A stretch of 64,000 bases of DNA from JANMDN01 sp031376285 (lineage in GTDB: Bacteria; Actinomycetota; Thermoleophilia; Miltoncostaeales; Miltoncostaeaceae). The translations under genes and the position numbers were made by a program. The stretch lies in the NCBI GenBank assembly GCA_031376285.1, contig JANMDN010000058.1, forward strand, positions 3,983 through 67,982, given 5' to 3'. The notes under the pieces are model-generated. The model was not told the origin of the DNA. It made no database searches and saw only the letters and a list, made by a program, of their open reading frames with translations. Every line of letters begins with the position of its first letter. The first letter of the stretch is position 1. Of this stretch, positions 16,553-24,062 are shown piece after piece.

Positions 16553-18550
16553 TCAGTTCAACGCGACGCTCTTGAACGCCGCCTCGAGACCCTTCAACGC
16601 GCTGCCCAGCTCGGCGGGAGTCGCCTGTGTGACCACGTCCATGGCCGACTTGCACTCCTTGGCGGTCGCGCCCTCGTACTGCGGAACCGCAAACAGCCGG
16701 ACCGCGGTCACGTACGCCTCCCACGGGCTCGAGTAGGCGGTCTCGCCCGTTGCCGCTTCCGTCAGGCCGGTGGTGATGAATGCGGCCATGTCCGACAGGA
16801 TCGCCGGGCCGAGTTCTCGGCCCGTGACCTGGGCAAGGCCGATCGCAGACGACACGATCGCGTCCCGCTGTGCCTGGCCGACGTTGTGCAGCAGCGGACG
16901 CAGCCACGCGGCGTATCGGTCGCCGGTCGGGATTGGCACGTCGATGATCGCGAAGCGACGGAGGAAAGCAAACGAGAGCTGAAAGAGGCTCGCCTTGTCG
17001 GAGACGTTGAGCGTCCCGATGAGCCGCCAGGTCGGGGTGACGAAGTACCCCTCGTCCGCCTCTTCGATCGTGGATTGCCAGCTGATCTCGACAGGTCGGC
17101 CCGACTCCTGAAACGGCAGTACCACTCGACGCCCCGGTCGGTCAGCGTGGGTGCCGGCCAGCAGCGTGAAGAGCGGGCCAAACGCCTTGTCGATGTCTGC
17201 TCGGTTCAGTTCATCGATCACGAGCCAGCGCCCCGCCCGCAGGCTCCGCAGCACGACACCCGGCTCGAACGAAAGGCCACGCTCGTTCGGCAGGTACCCG
17301 CCGATCGTGTCGAACGTGGTCCAGTCCGCGGTGGCGGTCGCGACGTCATGTGCCTCCCCGACGACCGCCCGGCAGATCGCCTCCGCGAGTGTGGACTTCC
17401 CGGTCCCGGGCGGCCCCGACAACAGCAGATGCTTACCGGCACGAAGCGCGGTGACCGCCTCCGCGATCACCGAGTCGGGGAGTTCGATGCCCTCCAACTC
17501 CGCCCGGACCGCGCGAACCGTCAGCCCGTGGAGAAGGACGGCCTCGTCCTCAGCAGTTGCCTCCGAGCTGTCCGTGACGGGCTCCGGAGAAGACGGCCCC
17601 GGCCCGGTCGGTCGCTGGGCGATCGCGATCGCGGCGGTGATCCGGGAGCTGAAGAGCACGAAGCGGTCGTGGAAGTGGTTGACCGGTACCCCGGACTCAA
17701 CGTCGGGGCCCCGCTCCAGCATGGCAGCGAGCTGCTCGTAGGCCCGCAACCCGGGACCCGCCGTGAAGCCGTCCTGCTTGATGCGTTTCGCATGCGCGTC
17801 CTGCAGCAGCGTCCGCAGTTCGGCCAGGCCGACCGTGAGCGGTTGGTCACGCGCGATCAGCCGACCCGCGTCGTCCGCGTCATGAATGCCCAAGACTCGA
17901 TCGGGCTCGAAGATGAACACGCGGTCACCAGGCCTCGGACCGCGAGCTGCCCGCACCAGGGCCTGCACGGCGCTGTCGACATCGGTCGCCCGTACAAGTG
18001 ATAGCTGCCTCATCTCGCCGCTTCGGTCCTCGAGTCTCCCTGCACGGGCCACCCCGTCCACCATGTCCGGGCTGACCCGCTGCACGTGCCGACCGCGAGA
18101 GACCATCCCCTTGAACTGCGCGGCGATCTCCCAGGGAACTGCCCGCAGTCGCAGGAAGTCCGACGTCGAGAGCGGATGCTCGAGCGGCTCGCGCCGTACC
18201 GGGATCTGCACCCACGTCTGCCCGGCCACCGAAACGTCCCTTGGATGACCCACGACCTGCAGCACCCACGGCACTGCTGCCTCGCCTCCGCGGACGGTCT
18301 CCTCGTAGTCTGCGCACATCTCGTCGTAGTCCAGACCCACTGCCCGGCAGTACGCCGATTGGACCCCCACTCGGCCGCCGCCGGCGGTCTCGAACGTCGG
18401 GCTCTGCGCCAGCTTCACCACAAGCCGATCACCCGGCTGCATCGACCGAATCTCATCGGCCTCACGCGAGCCCGTCGGCCAACCGAACAGGTCGCGCTTG
18501 GCGATCTGCACAAAGCCGAACAAGTCGACCGCGAGGACGAAGTTAGCCAT
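16553..18550 (-). CDS. McrB-like AAA+ NTPase of a type IV-like restriction system
   Basis: 665 residues. The N-terminus (FVLAVDLFGFVQIAKRDLFG ... QPGDRLVVKLA) resembles an EVE/PUA-like base-reading fold. A middle region of about 200 residues is unassigned. The AAA+ domain has Walker A GPPGTGKS (379-386), Walker B WLVIDELNRAD (442-452), a sensor segment GTLNVSDKAS at the place of McrB's MNTADRS, and FLRRF (529-533) for an arginine finger. McrB proteins form GTP-driven rings that scan DNA for modified cytosines. The nuclease partner follows directly. The pair fills most of the tRNA-Pro island and is probably its reason for being kept. Confidence 0.8.
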   Translation of the reverse strand: MANFVLAVDLFGFVQIAKRDLFGWPTGSREADEIRSMQPGDRLVVKLAQSPTFETAGGGRVGVQSAYCRAVGLDYDEMCADYEETVRGGEAAVPWVLQVVGHPRDVSVAGQTWVQIPVRREPLEHPLSTSDFLRLRAVPWEIAAQFKGMVSRGRHVQRVSPDMVDGVARAGRLEDRSGEMRQLSLVRATDVDSAVQALVRAARGPRPGDRVFIFEPDRVLGIHDADDAGRLIARDQPLTVGLAELRTLLQDAHAKRIKQDGFTAGPGLRAYEQLAAMLERGPDVESGVPVNHFHDRFVLFSSRITAAIAIAQRPTGPGPSSPEPVTDSSEATAEDEAVLLHGLTVRAVRAELEGIELPDSVIAEAVTALRAGKHLLLSGPPGTGKSTLAEAICRAVVGEAHDVATATADWTTFDTIGGYLPNERGLSFEPGVVLRSLRAGRWLVIDELNRADIDKAFGPLFTLLAGTHADRPGRRVVLPFQESGRPVEISWQSTIEEADEGYFVTPTWRLIGTLNVSDKASLFQLSFAFLRRFAIIDVPIPTGDRYAAWLRPLLHNVGQAQRDAIVSSAIGLAQVTGRELGPAILSDMAAFITTGLTEAATGETAYSSPWEAYVTAVRLFAVPQYEGATAKECKSAMDVVTQATPAELGSALKGLEAAFKSVALN

Positions 18551-18596
18551 GGCAGACGCAGGTACGGGTCACCCAGAGCATCCTAGTGGTCTCCGA

Positions 18597-18641
18597 TCGG
18601 GACGGCCGGATTCGAACCGGCGACCCCCCGCTCCCAAAGCA
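18597..18641 (-). other. att-like copy of the tRNA-Pro(TGG) 3' half (right)
   Basis: The same 45 bases as 13719-13763 except one C/T difference. Here the anticodon stem can form five pairs, but the bases upstream give no D-arm and no matching 5' acceptor, so this copy is also a fragment. It lies 46 bases upstream of the McrB-like start and marks the right edge of the island. The functional tRNA-Pro must be elsewhere. Confidence 0.75.
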
Positions 18642-18747
18642 GGAGAACTCGCGACCACAACGGCCCGATTGGGCAGCGCGTTCGAAGCGGGGATTAGGTG
18701 CGGGAGAAAGTGATGCCGAGCGGAGGCGAACTGGATACCCTTACCGC

Positions 18748-19137
18748 ATGCCGTCCCCGGTCCATGTCGTCTACTGGCTCTCCCTCACCAAGGGCGCCGG
18801 GATTGCCTTGAGCGACTCCCACGAGGAGATGTTCGAGGTCCCCGCGGTAGGTGCCAGATACTGGAAGATGACACCGCGAAACGGGCCGTGGATGGTTATC
18901 GACGTGGACTTGACGAAGGAACCCGCTGAAGTGCATCTTGGATTCGACGAGGAGCACTCCGCCACGATTCAGGCGAGATTGCCCGAGGGCCATGCCATCG
19001 AGTGTTGGCGAAGTTCAACCTCTCCGATGTGGGAGGCGCGCGTTCTGGGTCCGACGGGCGCCCTGCTCAACTCGCGATCCCTCGCCGCCACGGGCGACGA
19101 GGCCGTAGATCAGGCGTTGCGGACGTTGGAGCTCTGA
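18748..19137 (+). CDS. Small hypothetical protein
   Basis: 129 residues from ATG 18748; reading further upstream would translate the tRNA fragment and is rejected. The protein begins MPSPVHVVYWLSL. It is neutral to acidic, with no membrane segment or signal peptide, and has alternating strands (PWMVIDVDLTKEPAEVHLGF). I do not recognise a family. It lies just outside the right att copy. Confidence 0.5.
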   Translation: MPSPVHVVYWLSLTKGAGIALSDSHEEMFEVPAVGARYWKMTPRNGPWMVIDVDLTKEPAEVHLGFDEEHSATIQARLPEGHAIECWRSSTSPMWEARVLGPTGALLNSRSLAATGDEAVDQALRTLEL

Positions 19138-19546
19138 GCTTGCGGGCGAGGACCCGACCTTGGCTTCGACCCGACCCGTTCTAGCCGGTCAAGCAAAGCT
19201 GGCGTCTCGGGTCTGAACTGCATCGAATCGCCATTGGGCTCGAACCGGCTCGGGTTCCCGCTCGCGGTCCGACCGACGAGGTGGAACGTCCCTTCGATCA
19301 CGGAACGACAACGCTTCCTCCCGCGCTCTTGACGTCTCGGGTGAGACCTACCCACCGAGTCGCCCGTTACAACCCGCAATCGCAATCGAGGCCACCGGGT
19401 GCGATCCCGGCCGCCCAGTGGGCCAGAAAATGGGCCAGTCGGAGCCCGCTTCCACCCCATTCCAGCGGACTTGAGCGGACAACCGCCCCGCTCATCGTCG
19501 CCAAGAATTCCCTGCTCACGGCTGGAATTTGGCTTGCTGAGAGGGA
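19138..19546. other. Gene-free stretch at the 3' end of tRNA-Cys
   Basis: I see no convincing gene. It holds a short direct repeat TGGGCCAG at 19419 and 19431 close to the tRNA-Cys 3' end. By analogy with the tRNA-Pro site this may be a leftover of another integration event, but there is no duplicated tRNA segment to prove it. Confidence 0.35.
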
Positions 19547-19618
19547 AGGCGACGGTGGGATTTGAACCCACGAATAACGGTTTTGCAGACCGCTGCGTTA
19601 CCACTTCGCCACGTCGCC
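19547..19618 (-). tRNA. tRNA-Cys (GCA)
   Basis: The minus strand gives a complete cloverleaf. The acceptor GGCGACG pairs with CGTCGCC, the anticodon loop is CTGCAAA (anticodon GCA), and the T-loop is GGTTCAAATCC. No CCA is encoded; the discriminator base is T (U). Confidence 0.95.
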
Positions 19619-19694
19619 GGGCTCTGCCGCGGGCGACTCCGGAGGTGGCGTTCACCTTCGGGGACGCCGACGGCCCGATGAGGCCGCCACAGAG

Positions 19695-19768
19695 AGCGGA
19701 TGAAGGGATTCGAACCCTCGACCTTCGCCTTGGCAAGGCGACGCTCTAGCCAACTGAGCTACATCCGC
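19695..19768 (-). tRNA. tRNA-Gly (GCC)
   Basis: The minus strand gives acceptor GCGGATG pairing with CATCCGC, D-arm AGCTCAGTTGGCTAGAGC, anticodon loop TTGCCAA (GCC) and T-loop GGTTCGAATCC. It is 76 bases upstream of tRNA-Cys on the same strand, so they are probably one transcript. Confidence 0.95.
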
Positions 19769-19829
19769 GCGGTCTCGGCATAGTAGCGGACCCGGCGGGG
19801 CCGTCTCAAACCCCCCGCAACGCTTGGCG

Positions 19830-20621
19830 TCAGTTCCGCCACGGGTCCGTGTCGACGTCCGCCACCCGCACCTCCACCCCATCGAGCAGCAACCGCGTCC
19901 CAAGCTCCCGTTCCGCCCATCGCCGAAGCAGCTGGCCCTCAACCACGCCGTGTGGCAGATCCACGAGCGCGAGCCCCGGCGCGCGGTCCGCGTCGTGGTA
20001 CTTCAGATCACTCGTCACGAAGCACTGCGCCCCCGCCGCGGCCGCCGCCTCGATGAGCGACCCGCCCGAGCCCGTGCAGCACGCGACCCTCGAGACCATC
20101 TGGTCGAGGTCCCCCACGCGGCGGACCTGCGCACCCGGAAACGCGCTGCGCCCGATCTCGACAAGCCCTCGCAGGCTCGTCTCGGCGATCTCCCCCACCC
20201 TGCCAAGCCCAATTCCCGGGTCGTCGGCGCTCGGCTCCAGCGCCACATGTCCCGACATTCCGAGCAGCTCGGCCATCATGTCGTTCAAGCCGCCGCGGGC
20301 CGCGTCGAGGTTCGTGTGCGCCGCGATCACCGCGATCTGCAACTCAGCCGCGCGCAGGATCAGCCCCTCCGCCCCTGGCCGATCGGTCACGCTCTCGAGG
20401 CCCCCGAATATCGGTGGGTGATGGACGAGGACCACCTCGCATCCCGCCGCCGCGGCCTCGTCGAGCACCTCGGCGCGCAGGTCAAGCGCCGCCATCAAAC
20501 CGCGTGCCGGCTGACGGCGGTTGCCGACCAGAAGCCCGACGTTATCCCAATCGGAGGCGAGGCCGCGGGGTGCAAGCTCCTCGATGATCTCGACCAGCTC
20601 TTCGACGCTACGTCCGTTCAG
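19830..20621 (-). CDS. NIF3-family dinuclear metal-binding protein, apparent CTG start
   Basis: The conserved N-terminus (VEELVEIIEELAP, then DWDNVGLLVG) lies upstream of the first ordinary start codon. The frame upstream offers no ATG or GTG, and the first TTG (20498) comes only after that conserved N-terminus. The only candidate is CTG at 20621, which overlaps the stop of the EF-G-like gene as CTGA and has AAGGAG 8 bases before it. This gives 263 residues, the usual size of single-domain NIF3/YbgI proteins. Metal ligands are visible in LVHHPPIFGG, AAHTNLDA and the C-terminal HGVVEGQ. NIF3 proteins are toroidal hexamers with two metals per subunit; their substrate is unsettled (GTP cyclohydrolase-like or hydrolase). 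Confidence 0.85.
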   Translation of the reverse strand: MNGRSVEELVEIIEELAPRGLASDWDNVGLLVGNRRQPARGLMAALDLRAEVLDEAAAAGCEVVLVHHPPIFGGLESVTDRPGAEGLILRAAELQIAVIAAHTNLDAARGGLNDMMAELLGMSGHVALEPSADDPGIGLGRVGEIAETSLRGLVEIGRSAFPGAQVRRVGDLDQMVSRVACCTGSGGSLIEAAAAAGAQCFVTSDLKYHDADRAPGLALVDLPHGVVEGQLLRRWAERELGTRLLLDGVEVRVADVDTDPWRN

Positions 20622-22699
20622 GCTGCTCGCTCCTTGCTCGCGCCGGCCCCCTCCACGGCCTTCTGGGCGACATGGGCGGGAACCTCCTCGTAACGCAGGA
20701 AGTCCATCGTGTAGTCGCCTCGGCCGCCGGTCATGGCCCGCAGATCATTTGCGTAGGCGAGCATCTCAGCCATCGGTACCTCAGCGCGAACAACCTCGGT
20801 GTGTCCGAACGCCTCCATCCCCTGCGGACGCCCGCGCCGGCCAGAGAGATCGCCAATCACGTCGCCAACGCACTCCTCGGGCACCGTGACCCGGGCCAAC
20901 ATGATCGGCTCGAGGAGCACCGGCCGAGCCTTCTCGAGGGCCGCCTTCATCCCGAGCGATCCGGCAATCTTGAACGCCATCTCCGAGGAGTCGACGGCGT
21001 GGTGCTTCCCGTCGTAGACCGTCACGCGCACGTCCACCACAGGGTAGCCGGCGATTACCCCAGACCGGGCCGCCTCGATGACACCTTTCTCGACCGCGGG
21101 GATGAACGACCGCGGGATCGCACCACCGACGACCTTGTCGACGAACTGGATCCCGGCACCCGACTCCAGCGGCTCGACCCGCAGCCAACAGTCGCCGAAC
21201 TGCCCCCGGCCCCCGCTCTGTTTGCGGTGCTTGCCCTCGGCGTGCGCCTCGGCGGTGATCGTCTCGCGATACGGTACCCGCGGTGGGTGCAGCTCGGCCT
21301 CGACCCCGAAACGGCGTCGCATGCGCTCCATCACGGTCTCGACGTGCAGCTGCGACACACCACCCAAGATCAGCTCCGCGGTCTCCTCGTCGCGGTGGAT
21401 GTCGAGGGTTGGGTCCTCCTCCGCGAGGCGGCGAAGGGACTGGCCGACCTTGTCTTCGTCGCCCTTGGTCTTCGGGGTGATCGCAAAACTCATGATCGCG
21501 GCCGGGTACGGAACCTTCGCGACGCGGATGTCGGTCGGGCCCGCCGAGAGGATGTCTCCCGTGACGACGTCTTTGAGCTTCGCAACGGCACCGATGTCGC
21601 CGGGGCCGAGCTCTGCGACGGCCACATGCTCCTTGCCCTGCATCTGCATGAGCTGGCCGATGCGCTCCTTGTTGGCGCTTCGCGAATCGGAGACATGGGT
21701 GTCGCTCGGAAGTGTCCCGCTCACGACCCGCAGCAGGTTGATCTTCCCGCTGAACTGGTCAGCGAAGGTCTTGAAGCAGTGGGCGACCGGTGGCCCGTCA
21801 GCGCGTAGCGCGACCGCGACGCGCTCGCCGCGCTCGTCGACCGCCCCGGTCACACCAACCTCGAGCGGTGACGGAAGCAGGGTGACGACGGCGTTCACGA
21901 CCCGGTCGGCGCCGATCCCCGCCGTCGGGGCGGCACACATCACGGGGTAGATCTTCCCGAGGCGCACGACCCGGTGAAGACTGTCGATGAGCTCTTGGGT
22001 TGTGATCTCGTCGCCGGCGAAGTACTTCTCGATCAGCTCGTCATCAGATTCCGCGACAGCCTCGACGAGGGCCACGCGAGCCGTCTCCGCGGCCGCCAGG
22101 AACGCCGCTGGGACGGCGCCGCGCGCGCCGGTCGGGGCGCCGGGTTCGTAGGTCGTCGCGGTCATCGAGACGAGGTTCACGACGCCCGCAAGCGCGGCCT
22201 CCTCGCCCATCGGCATCTGCACCGCGACGCATTTCGCGTCGAGCTCGCGCAGCGCCTCCATCGTCTGCTCGTAGTTCGAGCGCTCACGGTCAAGCATGGT
22301 CACGACGACGATCCTCGGGAGCTCGGCCTCGTCGAGGCGCTGCCAGAGGCGCTCGGTCTGCACCTCCACCCCGGCCGTACCGTTCACCACCATCACCGCG
22401 CCGTCGACCGCCCCGAGCGCCGAGAAGGTGTCGGCATGAAACGAGGGCTCGCCGGGAGTGTCGATGACGTTCACCTTCACCCCGTCCCATGTGAGGTTGC
22501 ACAGCGACGCCGAGATGCTCATCTGGCGCCTGCGCTCCTCCTCGTCCCAGTCGCAGACCGTCGACGCGTCCATGACCGAGCCCATCCGCTTAATCGCTCC
22601 GGCGCTGAAGAGCATGGCCTCGACCAGACTGGTCTTCCCGCATCCGCGATGGCCTACGACGGCAACGTTGCGAAGCTTGGCAGGGTCCTGGGCGGCCAT
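20618..22699 (-). CDS. Elongation factor G-like GTPase (FusA2 type)
   Basis: About 693 residues from ATG 22699, which has GAAAGG upstream; a GTG at 22717 is possible but less likely. G1 is GHRGCGKTS, G3 is DTPGEPSF, and the five EF-G domains are present in order, with domain IV around GGRGQFGDC. G4, normally NKxD, reads TMLD (VVVTMLDRERS), so both bases-reading residues N and K are changed. EF-G-like paralogues of this group are common in Actinobacteria next to a normal fusA elsewhere. Their role is thought to be in ribosome function or antibiotic tolerance. NIF3 is translated from its stop. Confidence 0.85.
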   Translation of the reverse strand: MAAQDPAKLRNVAVVGHRGCGKTSLVEAMLFSAGAIKRMGSVMDASTVCDWDEEERRRQMSISASLCNLTWDGVKVNVIDTPGEPSFHADTFSALGAVDGAVMVVNGTAGVEVQTERLWQRLDEAELPRIVVVTMLDRERSNYEQTMEALRELDAKCVAVQMPMGEEAALAGVVNLVSMTATTYEPGAPTGARGAVPAAFLAAAETARVALVEAVAESDDELIEKYFAGDEITTQELIDSLHRVVRLGKIYPVMCAAPTAGIGADRVVNAVVTLLPSPLEVGVTGAVDERGERVAVALRADGPPVAHCFKTFADQFSGKINLLRVVSGTLPSDTHVSDSRSANKERIGQLMQMQGKEHVAVAELGPGDIGAVAKLKDVVTGDILSAGPTDIRVAKVPYPAAIMSFAITPKTKGDEDKVGQSLRRLAEEDPTLDIHRDEETAELILGGVSQLHVETVMERMRRRFGVEAELHPPRVPYRETITAEAHAEGKHRKQSGGRGQFGDCWLRVEPLESGAGIQFVDKVVGGAIPRSFIPAVEKGVIEAARSGVIAGYPVVDVRVTVYDGKHHAVDSSEMAFKIAGSLGMKAALEKARPVLLEPIMLARVTVPEECVGDVIGDLSGRRGRPQGMEAFGHTEVVRAEVPMAEMLAYANDLRAMTGGRGDYTMDFLRYEEVPAHVAQKAVEGAGASKERAA

Positions 22700-22809
22700 G
22701 TTTGTGCCTTTCGTCACATCATCGGTAGCGTGATCCTAACCAGGCACCGGGGGGGCCTGTCAACGCTGATGTGAAACGGCAGGCGGCCCGTCGGCCGCAG
22801 GAGCACCCG

Positions 22810-23622
22810 CTACGTGGAGTTCGGGACGCTCACGGTGTCGTTCAGGCGGCCCTTCAGACGCAGGATTGCCTTGGTGTGGAGCTGGCTCACGCGGCTCTCG
22901 GTGACGCTCAACACCTCGCCGATCTCGCGGAGCGTCAGGCCGTCGTAGTAGTAGAGGGCGATGACGATTTTCTCCCGCTCAGGCAGGCGGGCGATCGCGT
23001 CGGCGAGCGTGTCGCGCATCTCGGTGAGGTCGAGCTGCGAGGCGGGGTCGGCGAGCTTGTCGTCGCCGATCGTGTCGATCAGCGCGAGCGGCTCGCCGCC
23101 CGAGTTGACGTTCCACATCTCGTCGAGCGCCACGATCGACGCGTTCGAAATCTGGCTCAGCGCGTGGTGGAACTCGGCGAGGCCCATGTTGAGCGCCCCC
23201 GCCAGTTCCTCATCGGTCGGCGCCCGCTGGAGTCGGTTCTCAAGCTCAGCGGACTTGCGTTCGATCTCCCTGGCCCGCGAGCGAACAGAGCGCGGTACCC
23301 AATCGAGCGAGCGCAGCTCGTCGATGATGGCGCCCTTGATTCGGGTCACCGCGTAGGTCTCGAACTTGACTCTGCGGGCCGGGTCGAACCGCTCGACCGC
23401 CGAGATCAGCCCGAGGAGGCCATAGGAGATGAGATCGGTCTCCTCGACGTGCGAAGGAAGCGCGCTCGACATGCGGCCCGCGACGTACTTCACAAGCGGG
23501 GCGTACATGAGGATGAGGCGGTCGCGGGCGGTCTGGTCGCCGTGCTCCTTCAGGCGACGCCAGAGCATGCGCAGTTCCTCACCGCTTGGCGGTGCCGCCT
23601 TGGTCTGTGTGGGCAGGGCCAT
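22810..23622 (-). CDS. RNA polymerase sigma factor, FliA/WhiG family
   Basis: 270 residues with the sigma-28 layout. Region 2 is DRLILMYAPLVKYVAG ... DLISYGLLGLISAVERFDP, region 3 is IDELRSLDWVPRSVR, and the region 4 helix-turn-helix is LTLREIGEVLSVTESRVSQL. It directs RNA polymerase to sigma-28 type promoters, which control flagellar genes in motile bacteria and early sporulation in Streptomyces (WhiG). No motility or sporulation genes are in the window, so the regulon cannot be named. The gene stands alone, 110 bases upstream of the EF-G-like gene on the same strand. Confidence 0.9.
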   Translation of the reverse strand: MALPTQTKAAPPSGEELRMLWRRLKEHGDQTARDRLILMYAPLVKYVAGRMSSALPSHVEETDLISYGLLGLISAVERFDPARRVKFETYAVTRIKGAIIDELRSLDWVPRSVRSRAREIERKSAELENRLQRAPTDEELAGALNMGLAEFHHALSQISNASIVALDEMWNVNSGGEPLALIDTIGDDKLADPASQLDLTEMRDTLADAIARLPEREKIVIALYYYDGLTLREIGEVLSVTESRVSQLHTKAILRLKGRLNDTVSVPNST

Positions 23623-23678
23623 TGCGAGTGAGTGTAGACACGCTTTTTGGGCCCACCCCGATAACCCTCCTCAGGCGG

Positions 23679-23942
23679 TTACCGTGGAACGTCGCGTGCG
23701 CGAATGTGCATCATGGCGTCGACCACGGCGATGACCGTGAGGGGGAGCGTGATCAGCAGGAGCCGGGGGTCGCCGACCTTGACGCCGCGGCTCACCGCGA
23801 TCGAGGCGATGACGATCGACCCGGCGATCCAGACCGCTCCGCGAAGGATCTGGCCGACGAGAACGTGGCCGAGACCTGGCATCAGGATCGTCAAGACGAT
23901 GACAAAGAACTTCGTCCTCCCGGGACTGCGCTGCGCACTCAC
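23679..23942 (-). CDS. Small membrane protein
   Basis: 87 residues from GTG 23942; an ATG at 24011 would add 23 residues that do not look protein-like. Three hydrophobic stretches are visible (FFVIVLTILMPGLGHVLVG, then AVWIAGSIVIASIAV, then LLLITLPLTVIAVVDAM). The 'PGLGHxxxG' segment resembles small TM2-like or DUF-type actinobacterial membrane proteins. Function unknown. It lies between the sigma factor and the ABC permease, all on the minus strand. Confidence 0.55.
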   Translation of the reverse strand: MSAQRSPGRTKFFVIVLTILMPGLGHVLVGQILRGAVWIAGSIVIASIAVSRGVKVGDPRLLLITLPLTVIAVVDAMMHIRARDVPR

Positions 23943-24062
23943 TCGCCGAACCCGCCCCAAATCAAGTCGCTCACGTAAACACTCCTCGGTCGCCGGCCCG
24001 CCGGGAAGCATAGGTCTCGGAGGCGCGCGCGTTGATACCGCGCCTCCGAAACCGTCCGCGAC

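Noticed and set aside
16232..18001. 589-residue plus-strand frame opposite the McrB-like gene
   Set aside because: It is an antisense shadow: composition is Arg/Pro/Gly-rich without domains, while the minus strand has clear AAA+ motifs.
19830..20498. NIF3 gene starting at TTG 20498
   Set aside because: It omits the conserved DWDNVGLLVG segment, which is in the same frame just upstream.
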